NCBI GenBank assembly: GCA_963920765.1
Contig: OY987243.1
Coordinates: forward strand, 31,991,060 to 32,055,059
Direction of reading: 5' to 3'
Origin: Ulota crispa
Lineage: Eukaryota > Streptophyta > Bryopsida > Orthotrichales > Orthotrichaceae
Length of the DNA: 64,000 nt
Position 1 is the first letter of the stretch. Every line of letters starts with the position of its first letter. Shown one piece after another: positions 22,139 through 32,100 of this stretch. Both the position numbers and the translations under genes were made by a program. The notes below the pieces were generated by a model. That model was not told where the DNA came from. It ran no database searches and saw nothing but the letters and a program-made list of their open reading frames with translations.

Positions 22139-23377
22139 GCATTTAGGTTGCCTTTAACAATTAGGTTGCCTTACTTTGGAAAGTTACCTCATGACTCATT
22201 GCTTAGCCACTTGGAAGCACATGTGACTTTGTAAATATTTTGATTTCACATAGATCGTAGCATGGCTATTGCTAGTTAATTTTTTTATAAAGTTGTTGTT
22301 ATTAACCCCTAAAGGACTGTTGTCTCTTCAGGGAACAAATGGGATTTTGGGCATGAACCTATGGCTAAACTACTTTGCATGATTTTTTGAAACTTTTATT
22401 GAAGGTGAGGAATTCAAAGATCTATGTGGGAATGTAATTTTTCTTCATTCTGACATTTATTGAAGAAGTTATGCATGAATAACTGAAAAACAAGGACTAT
22501 TGAGCAGCCAAAAAAAAATTTTGAAATTTTTTGAATTTTTTTTTGAAATTGGTTCTTTAAATTTTTAGGTATTTGGGAAGCTTTGAATCATTCAATTTTG
22601 ATAGATGAGATGAAAGTTATGAGAAGTTTTAGTTTGCAGGTAGGTATGGGACTCCCAAACCTCCATTCCTTTTCCCCCTTGTAAAACTTTTTGCTTTACT
22701 TTTTTGAGCTCTTTGTGTATTTGTTGTTTTACTCTTTTTTTTTCCAAGTTGTAGTAGACTAAGATTCCTTGGTTTTCACCTTTTGGATCAAAGTAATTCA
22801 AATTTCTAAATTTTACATAAATCCTCCAATTTTGCCTAGTGTATTTGTAAAATTCTAAACCTTCTGGCATTGCAAGATTTTACAAAGTATGATCCACATG
22901 TCCAATTCATCTGAAAATTCTCCCACACATACCTTACTTGGTTTTGGACATGATAAAAAAAATCCTCAACTTTGCGTAGAGTAATTTTTTTGTGTTATTA
23001 TTGGTCAAAGGCTTCTGAAAATTTCGGGCAGTAAAGAAAAAAACTTTTTTCTTCACTTTGGATGTAAATATCTCACTCCTCAACATTTAGATTGAGTTGA
23101 TTTATCCCAAGAAGTACCTCCCATAGTCTAGGCCAAGATCCTATGGTTGGATTTTCCAAAAAAAAGTTTTTTTTTTTTTCTATTCTACTCACTCTCCCAA
23201 AAGTGGCAGTTTTACATTGAAATTCACAGAAAAAGGCCACGGTCCTTTAGGGGTTAAGCCCTTATTGTTGTCAAAAATTATTTATTGCAATAATTATTGA
23301 GGAAAATCATTGTGATATCCATAAATATTTCTATAGTGTAAACTGTCAAGAAATTAGTGTGGGGCAACCTAAATGCA
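22139..23377. mobile_element. F1 TIR element split by an F2 element
   Basis: Perfect terminal 15-bp inverted repeats TGCATTTAGGTTGCC (22139-22153) and GGCAACCTAAATGCA (23363-23377). Next to the right end, read in reverse, CCCACACTAATTTCTTGACA matches the interior of the uninterrupted F1 copy at 59569-59868. The middle is occupied by the F2 element 22302-23256. Confidence 0.75.
22302..23256. mobile_element. F2 TIR element nested in F1
   Basis: Ends TTAACCCCTAAAGGAC and GTCCTTTAGGGGTTAA are perfect inverted repeats. The left interior AAATGGGATTTTGGGCATG and GGTGAGGAATTCAAAGATCT is shared with the F2 copy 43958-44783. Interior is AT-rich and without a transposase ORF. Confidence 0.8.
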
Positions 23378-23583
23378 CTATTTAGCTAGTGTAGCTTTGA
23401 AACCCCTATTGTATGGCTTTCCCATTGAACTCAAGTAACTTGGACTTTCCCAAAGATTTCAGAACAAGGTCTAGGAAGAACCAACCGCTAGTTCAAAGCT
23501 AGCTGATTGAAATGAGAAAAAACCGTTTGCAATTTATAAACATTGACTGAAAACCAAATTATTAAAAAAAAAAAATTATATTA

Positions 23584-23940
23584 CTCCCTCTGTCCCAAAA
23601 TGATCTTCCTATTACACAAAATATTATAGATTAAGCTACAAAAGAACCATTTTTCCAAAAAAAATTGACCTATGAATAGAGTTTGATGTCCTCCTATTGT
23701 TCTAAAATTTTGAGTTTCAAATTAGTTTTCAAAATGTAATTTCAAAATGCTTGAAAATTGAATTTTTGAGGCATTTTTGAAGAGCACCAATGGCCACTCA
23801 CTTGATGGCATAGATTGGTTAGCATGCCCATGCTTTTAGACTATGTGCAAGTGTTGCTAGCTCCTTTCCTCCTACAACAAGAAGATCACTTTGGAACACT
23901 AAATAAAGGTCATAGGAAGATCATTTTAGGACAGAAGGAG
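23584..23940. mobile_element. Stowaway-like MITE (family F4 ends), 357 bp
   Basis: CTCCCTCTGTCCCAAAATGA TCTTCCTA at the left is matched by TAGGAAGATCATTTTAGGAC AGAAGGAG at the right, about 28 bp with two or three mismatches. TA flanks both ends (23582-23583 and 23941-23942), the hallmark target duplication of Stowaway elements. No ORF. Confidence 0.9.
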
Positions 23941-23942
23941 TA

Positions 23943-24706
23943 TGAAATAGAGAAAGTAACATAAATACTTCTATGATAAACCGGTTCAATATGGGAATTG
24001 AAGGAAATCAACCAAAAAATCTCAAATAATTCCCAGACCCTGTTTCGAAATGTGTCATCTCTGGGACCAGACTACCAGAGTTACCCGTCAATCCCAAGAC
24101 GCAACCATACCTTGAAATCCTGGAATGTCAAAAACCCACCTCGAATTGAGAAACCGCCGAGTCTGGAGGCACGCGATTCACAACTCGCAGCATCTTGTCT
24201 TCAACAATTGAGTTCCGCAAATGATTTTTGAATAAATTTCCTTGAGTCGTGCAGGTGAAGGAGCTGAGATCAATTTCTGAAGGTGGGCGGGAGCTTCTCG
24301 TTTTCATTTCTAGACAAATCTGTCATGCTTACCACGCTTCAAAATTAGGGCACATTGCAAAGTGGGAACGAGTTGTGTATTCCTGCACGTTTGAATTGTT
24401 GTTTTTGGGCACATTACGAGCTTGCTGTGGCGTGGTTTTGATTATATAAAGTCCACTTTGGTACCCATTTCTATAACCTAAAAATATTCATCGTACCGTT
24501 CAGAGAATATTTGTTTTCTTTTTCCATGGTTATGTTTTGCCATCTAAACGATTCACTTGAATTCCTATAGATTTATGAGCAGGTCACTTTTCCCATTTAC
24601 AAACTTAGGGGATCAAAATTTAGGTTTTGTCGTGTTTCAGATGATGAGAATTTCATACTATTTCTTGTGGTTGCAGCCGTATCAAGTCATTTTCTTGGGA
24701 AGGACG
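23943..24706. other. Upstream region of the methyltransferase gene
   Basis: No clear exon. Two open stretches (24050-24231 and 24249-24449) have no recognisable homology. The frame of exon 1 stays open upstream of 24707 back to about 24557, with other ATGs at about 24572 and 24641, so the true start could lie further 5'. Confidence 0.4.
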
Positions 24707-27700
24707 ATGTTGTCTTTGAAGGATGGCATGTTCCATTGTATACGTCCCGTATTGACTCTCCCATGCTTTCGACATGGACAGGTAGGCACATTCTTTATTC
24801 CTTTAATATGCTTGACTCATCTTTTTTTTTTGCCTTAGTCTTTGCATTGGGTGGGTGTTTTTCTTTCTTTGTTTTGTTGAGCACATTGCACGCACTGGGT
24901 GCTATGAAACGTGAAGCGTAACCCTGGCTGCATCTCTATTTCAGAGGCTTCGAATAGGCACAACCTGGAGCAGTCCCCGGACTCGACACCCCCGGGCGTA
25001 TGCATTTCCAGTGAAGGCTGTCGGTGTACATGTCAAGGAGATGAAAGAGAGCGTCATTGGGAACATCGCCAAAGATCGTTCAAGTATGTTACTAACCGGC
25101 CAACATTTCCTCCCTTAGAATGGTTGATTATATCTGGAATCACTACCACAGACATTGGACGATGTTCTTATAACTCGGGTGAGAGTACCAGTGAATGGGT
25201 TAGGATTTAGGGTTTAGGGTTTAAGAGTTTAGGTTTAGGTTTAGGGTTTAAGGGGATCTGGGAGTGCTGTGGAAGTTTTTGCTGAATTGGCAGAATGATT
25301 GTTGTGCAGAGGTAGCCCGAGTGGTGCTGAAGAAAGGAAAGACACAGTTGTTTCGGAGCGGCAATCCTATGGTGTACAGCGGAGCCGTGGACAGAGTGGT
25401 GGGGAGACCGCCTCCAGGGGCAGGGGATTTGGTTGTGGTGACGGATGGTGCTGAGCAGCCTATTGCATGGGGAGTGTACAATCCAAGCTCAATGTTTGCG
25501 GTGCGCATCATGCAAACTGAAGATGAAGCTCACAGGTTTACCGACTCTGCCATGCTGCAAGTACTTGCAAAATCTTGTCCTCTTTAACCTTTGTTTAACA
25601 TCTTTTAGCAGCTTTTAGCTAAGGTCGTATTTGGACTTTCTTTGGCGTTTTTCGTTCTTCAACAAATGCAATGTTCTTTGCTGATGCTGGTGATGTAAAT
25701 TTAACTTGGCCCTGCCTTAATCGTGTTACATCATTTTTTTCCAATGCGATCGTCACTCCTACATACAGCTGCGGATTTCAGGGTTTTTGAACTAATTGTG
25801 TACTACCAACTACACACTTGTTACTCACAAAGCTTATGGTTGTTACTCAGAGAACCGGAGTGTGTGCTCAACATGGAGATGTTACTGCAATCTAGAATCT
25901 TAGCAGCCGTGACGTTGCGCAAGCTTTTGGGACTGCCATCTAGTCATACGAACGTCTTTCGCCTGTTGAATAGTGAAGGTGATAGGCAAGTGTATATTCT
26001 GGGGGATTGAAAATCTTTATGTTGGCTTTAATTGGTTGGCATCTCGATATAGACTAGAAGCACCAAGGACCACTAGAGAAAGCAACACTTTTTCCCAGTC
26101 AAATAACGAATGCCACCGGGTGCAGGTTGTCAGGCTTAGTTGTGGATGTCCTTGGGGAGCATGTGGTGGTGGCCTCGTCTGCAGCGTGGGTTGAGATCCA
26201 CAGGGCTACCATTGAACATGCCATTGGCAAGGCCATCAAGACCTCTCATATGTCTTGGAAACCATCTGTGGAGATTCTAAAGGAAGAGGGATTGCAAGTC
26301 GATGCTTCCAAGGATTCCCCATTGGACACTGCTCTCGATGGAACGGATGACTTTGAAGTAATTAGATTTATCTTTGTTTGTTTTTTTTTTTTTTTAATAC
26401 CAAAAAATCATGAGTTTTTTGTAAAATTGAGCAGTTTCACGCCTTGCTGTTGTTGCAGTAACTATGGACGCTATAATGAAGAGGAGCTTAGTCTTAGGGC
26501 AAGTGGTCTGAACTTGGTCAATCCCCGAATGAGAGTCCAGAAAGAGTTTACGAAAGCTGTATCGATGCTGTAAGAGTTCTGCTGTATTACAATCATGGGA
26601 ACATGACAATTCAGGTTTAATTTGAGAACATATCCCACCTTAACATAAAGAACTCGTGTTGGTATCAGGCTTTGAACTCTTATTACTTTCGCATATGGTA
26701 AGCAAACATTGCATTTCTTTCGTGCATTGACATCTCCTTCAACTTGCCAACAAAATTAGGTTAAATTTTCACCCTTCGCCATGGTCAGTGCTTGAACTGT
26801 CGCTTTTTAGTTGTGGTACTTGGAGGACTGTAACCTTGGAAGTACTTTTTTGCAGGTAGTAGAGAATGGAGTCCGATATTTAGCCTCTTTGGGTGGCCAG
26901 AAGACAGGATTCTATGCTGATCAAAGGGACAGCCGGTTGTTACTGCGTTCGATTACAAGCGAATCGGCGGTGCTAGATTTGTGTTGCTACAGTGGGGGTT
27001 TTGCATTGAATGCTGCTTTAGGAGGTGCCTCACATACAACTGGTAAGCAGATCTGTGTAATTGTCTTCCATGGATCCCTTGTCATTGAAAAACCATGAAG
27101 ATGACGATCGACTGATGCTTGGGTACTACCCTTCTTTTTGTGCGTTTTTTTGTTGTTTCAGGTGTGGATTCCTCCTCGCCTGCTTTGGAACTTGCAAAAG
27201 CCAACGCGTCACTGAACCAGATAGATGCAAGCTTGATTAATTTTGTGCGAGCAGATGTAGGGGATTATATGAAATCCGCACTCGGGAGCGGGATGAAGTG
27301 GGACATTGTGGTTTTAGACCCGCCTAAGCTTGCCCCAAACCGCAAGGTACAAGTTCACGGTCCTTATCATTCCTGTTCTGACCAAGTTTGTTTTTGCTGG
27401 ATCTAACAGTTGCTGAACAAGCCTTAAGTGCAGTTGTCAGATATCTGGCATCAGAGGTTTCTCACGTTCGTGTAATCCTTACTAATAACACTGTAATTGG
27501 TGGAGAATGAAAGTAACCCCGTTGAGGTAGAGGATACTATTTACGTCACTATTAACGTACAAGGACTGTAATTTTTAAGAAAGTCGTATAGAACCGTAGA
27601 GAGATCTTTGGGTTAAGGGAGTCTGCTCGAAAAGCGACCCTTTTCAGATAATATGTCCCATAGGTAGCCCAAGAATGGATATGAGGTAGTTCTTGAATGG

Positions 27701-28681
27701 ACCCTCCTTAGTCTTAAAATAAAATGTGTCTTTTATTGCAAGAGCTGATCACACTCCTTGATTTCACCTCATCTCTTTATAAGTTGCAGAAGTTGCAGGG
27801 GGACGGTTTATGGGAGACCTAGAGTCACAAATAGGTGCCTACTACAGAAAACTTTGAAAATTCATCAACAATTCAATAATGCTTCAAAAAATATGAAAAA
27901 AATTGTGTTACATTTAACATCCATTTCTCTTTGTCTGAAAATTAGTCAAGAAATCTTTATATCTTGAAAAGGCCATGAAAAGGCAGATCAACCCTTAAAC
28001 TGTCGCTTTTCGAGCAGACTGGTAGTCTGTTGAGATTAATTCCTTACCGCTAGGAGAATTTTTTATGAGATTTCAAAGTTCGAGGTTAGAGTTCTCTAAT
28101 AGTCAAGTCATGCTTACACTACTTGCTATCAAGTCCAACCAAGACAGGGGTCGACATGGGAGACGGCATGGGGTCCCTAACGGTTCGAGTGTCCTCTACC
28201 TTTTATGCCTGGCAGGTTTTGCAACGTGCAATAACCAAGTACAGAAACTTAAACTCTATGGCCATGCGGTTGATCAAACCAGGAGGCTTGCTCATGACCT
28301 GCTCGTGTTCAGGGGCTATGACCCAAAGTGGCAATTTTCTGTCTGTTATTCAGGTTTTGATGCTCACCCTGTCCATCCATCAATGTCGGTCTCTGTATTT
28401 TTCATTTGGTAGATTTTCCGTCCAATTTTTTGATCTCACTTCATGAAAAACTGACAGTTACTCTTCGTCTTGTTAAAGTTATATGCCACAGCAAATTTGC
28501 AGTTATTGAGTTTCATCTCATGGACATGATCGTATGCATGCTGCTCTTGCAGGAGGCAGCTTTGTCAGCAAGTAGACGTGTCACACAGCTGCGTTATGCA
28601 GGAGCGGCTCCCGACCACACTATCGATCCAGCATATCCTGAAGGAACTTATCTTACAAACGTATTACTCCGAGTTCAGTAG
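24707..28681 (+). CDS. RlmI-like PUA + SAM-dependent RNA methyltransferase, 9 exons
   Basis: Probable rRNA cytosine-C5 methyltransferase of the RlmI/YccW type. Exons: 24707-24781, 24945-25083, 25310-25535, 25851-25985, 26126-26357, 26856-27042, 27162-27346, 28216-28353, 28553-28681; 1446 nt, 481 residues, phases consistent. Residues 1 to about 70 are basic and Ser/Arg-rich, compatible with an organelle transit peptide (inference). A PUA-like domain follows (about 73-146: [29 protein letters not shown]), then the RlmI linker ending [15 protein letters not shown], and the Rossmann methyltransferase fold: [20 protein letters not shown] (SAM motif I, residues 308-327), [24 protein letters not shown] (DPPK at 384-387) and [13 protein letters not shown] (Cys424 the probable catalytic Cys). 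Intron 4 starts with GC (AG|GCAAGT), the usual form of a GC-AG intron. Intron 7 carries a 400-bp MITE; intron 2 a telomere-like array. Start codon is the least certain part. Confidence 0.88.
25200..25254 (+). repeat. Interstitial telomere-like TTTAGGG array
   Basis: Several full and degenerate copies of the plant telomere unit TTTAGGG in intron 2 of the methyltransferase gene, 56 bp before the next exon. Shorter telo-box-like pieces occur near 4690, 30275, 31612, 35070, 42049 and 42450. Confidence 0.75.
27621..28020. mobile_element. MITE (family F6), 400 bp, in methyltransferase intron 7
   Basis: Perfect 18-bp terminal inverted repeats GTCTGCTCGAAAAGCGAC and GTCGCTTTTCGAGCAGAC. The interior matches, in reverse orientation, the copy at about 36460-36800 (shared TGCCTTTTCATGG and TTTTTTTCATATTTTTTGAA blocks). 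No ORF of note. It accounts for most of this intron. Confidence 0.85.
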
Positions 28682-29150
28682 TTAACACTTACGTACTCGA
28701 TTATATTGAAGACTTTCAGGCTTGGATATCACACTTGTCAACAAAAGCTTATAGTATGTGTAGATAGTCAACTAACAGGATTGTTGGGAAAAACGTAGAC
28801 ATGGACCAAAGAACAACCTCAGCTGCTGGTTGATTACAAAACATCTCAATGGAAGTATAAAGCTTCCTATGTACAAGTATTGTTGGACTAGAGTCACCCT
28901 CACGTCCAAAACTTCTGCATGTTGACCTAATACTTGGGTGCCAATGTGTAGTCGTGGAGGACATGAAGGCGATACCAATCCAACACTGAAGTAAAAATAT
29001 TAAACAGCGGCGCTGATTCAAAAATCTCCCAGCATGTGCTGCTTTGAGGACCCTTTCCAGAACAGAAGAAATTTTTTTGGATAGTCCGCATCTGACTGGA
29101 TTTAGGGTTACAGATGAAGCAAGTTTCGGCTGAAGATTCAACAATCATCA
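28682..29150. other. Convergent intergenic region
   Basis: About 470 bp between the stop codons of the plus-strand methyltransferase gene and the minus-strand phospholipase D gene. It should contain both 3' UTRs. Nothing else recognisable. Confidence 0.5.
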
Positions 29151-32100
29151 TCAGGTTGTTAGGTCATCTGGGATGTTGGCCTGATTCGAGCCCATAATCT
29201 TTCCACCCACGTCCGGGAAGGTGAGGTAGCCGGGCAAATTGGTAATACTTCCATCGTCGTTGATCTTGAGCGGGTAACGAACAAGATGACCTCGCATGTC
29301 AGTTATTTCTGGAGCAACGTACTGTTCCCAGTTCATGTCTGCCATGTAGTTAACCCTTCGCACGCACTCCAAGCCCTCCGGTTCCTCAAACACCGGCTCC
29401 AAGCATCCTAGATGCTCCGCCCACAATGCCATCCGGTATCCATACACCTTCAAATTTAAAAATTACACAAAAATTAACCAAAGTTGCAGCACTCTTGAAC
29501 CCTTACGAGCTCTGGACATTCTGCGTTGAGCACTCTTGCAAAACCTTATCTAGCTCCATTTGCAGTGAATTGCAGACGTTGAGTTTTTGCCTCCACAATG
29601 GAGAAGGGAGAGTTCTCACAAGAGCTAATGACTTGTGTTATGATAGAGAGGTTTGGGCGAAGGTTTCTTTGCCAGAGTATTTTGAACTTCCAGGAACATG
29701 ATTTGTCCTATTACACCAACAATAAATGTGTGTTTTGTAGAAGTGAAGAGCAGGATTCCTGAAGAAGAAAAACAAGGGAAGCTGACAGCTCACCTGGCCC
29801 CGAGGGTGGCCCTGTTTCTGAAACCATGTATATCGCGGCTGAAAGCCACCCATGGCAATCTCGGTGTCTCGGGATCCATCCAGAGACCGTTGATTAATGT
29901 TGGCACTGCCTATAATCACAAGCTCGTCATCCACGATCATTCCTTTGGAATGCACGTACACCATCATTCGTCTATTGATTTGCGAAAGCCCCTGCCATTT
30001 ATCATATCCACGCTTTCAAATCTAGCAATATTCTGGAGAACCCTTGTTGAACACCCCTCTGAATTGGCATGAAAAAGGAAATCCTTGACCCTTGGTTTTG
30101 GCAACATGCAAATAAAAGAGAGCTCCTCAAGCCAATGAACCAGGCTTTGCTTTAAATGACTCTCACTTGGCATTCTTCTCAAAAAGTGCCATGCTACTGC
30201 ACTCAAGAATGTTGATCTGATTAATCTCTCCGACCGATAGCTGTCTTCTAATCGGTTTATAGGTTTTAGAGTTCGGGAGTTTTAGGGTTTTAGGGTTCAC
30301 TTACATGATTGGAGTTGTTATCCGGTGGCTGAGCTGGTACATACTCGCCAGGCTTGACGGTCTCTCTGGTCCCAAGACAGTAGAAATTCAAATAATCTGT
30401 TGGATTTGCAATTGATTGACCAACCTCTCTCAAAGTCTCGGCAATTTTGGAGTACATCAGCTTCATTGTTTGTGTCTGAAGTTCCAGGCAACCAACGAGA
30501 AAAATGTCAAACCAAAAATATGACAGACGGCAACAACAAAACTAAGGAAAACGTCATACTGTCATGCTGCAACATTAAAGACGAATCTCGTTGTCTAAAA
30601 CGTCTTGAAACAACCTAAGTTTACTGAAAAGCACCTTATTGTTTCTTGTGTAGGAACAGAGCAAAGGAAAGCAAATGACAAGGTTTTTTGTGGTAAACTT
30701 TTGTAAATTACCTGAAAGTACAAAATTTCTTGGCAGGCACCACTGTTGGGTATACCCTCAGGCCACATAGGTACTATTACGTACACTGCAAACCTCTTGC
30801 CCTCTCGGATCTTACTGCAGATCTTCAACGACAGTTCCATTGGAATGACATGATTGGCTCCTGTTTACAATTGATTTGCCGATTTCGTGAGGATTTACAC
30901 CAGGCCAATGTCATACAACCATGTAATTCAAAAACATCAAAAAGTTCAAAAAAATTTGAGATTTGATTGATGGTTTGGGGATTCAGTGGTTTGGGGCATG
31001 AAGATTACCAGCGTTCTTGTAGTCTGGCCAGTTGTAGGAAGATCCCAAAAAATATTGGTTCTCGATGTATATGAAATGTTGAGCGGATCTAATTGCGTTG
31101 ATATACGCCATCTGAATGCTTATGTCTATAGCTACACTTTTACCCCACACGAGATTCTGCATAAAAATAAAACAGTGAACACACATTGGAGGAACAATGG
31201 TTCTCAATATCAACTGCTGAACCATTAAAAGGTCTTCACGAGCAGAATAGTTTTCTAGGATGTGTTTAGGCGACTCCTATCCACAGTTTTTATCACCTCT
31301 TGCATGAAGTTGAGGACGAAGGAAAAGACAACAAAAACCAAAAGAAAAAGAATAAACTTAAAAAATCGCATGTAGAAGGTGTAGTTCTAGAGGTCGGCAA
31401 GAACAGGATTTTGGCAAGGTAGTCCAACGAACGACAAGACATCAAACATCACAGTACCGATATGTGGTAGAGTCAAGAATACGTTTGACCCCCACAAAAG
31501 ATACAATACATGAAGAGTTTTGAGGGTTTTGAGCGTTAGAAACAATGCGGGTGTTTTCAAGAAGCATGCAATTCTTTAAAGATGAGGGACTGCAAGTAGG
31601 TGAGTATGGGTTTAGGGTTTAGGCCCTGAGCACCCAATCTATTACAACAATCGACGTCCAGAAAGTGCAACGTCGGTTGAAAAAATGAATCTAAGATGAA
31701 AACTATAGATTTTGAGAGAGAAGAGGGAATAGAGTACGGATTTCAAACCTCATTCTGAACCTCGCTAACAGTAGTCGGGAATCCCTTCACAGATCCTGAA
31801 TCAACAGACCGGAATACCTGCCAAGCAACAATTCTTCACCACATTGTCAAATAATGCACTTCTGCATCAGATCAGAGTGCTATTATTCACTAGAAGCCCA
31901 CTTGATCACGCAAACAGAAAACTTCGCTAGTGGTGTGTAAGGCCTTGATTATTTGGAACTCTGAAACAAGCTATTTTCATTAGAAAAATGTTTGAAATTC
32001 AAAAGTATATCGTCATCTACAATGAGAGTTACTCAGTAGAAACACCAACACAGGAAGTGTAAGAAAAGCTCACCTGCACGTGCCAAGTTTCGGGATCCTG

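Noticed and set aside
28141-28200. GGTTCGAGTGTCC resembling a tRNA T-arm
   Set aside because: No matching acceptor, D or anticodon arms can be folded around it; it is the end of a methyltransferase intron.
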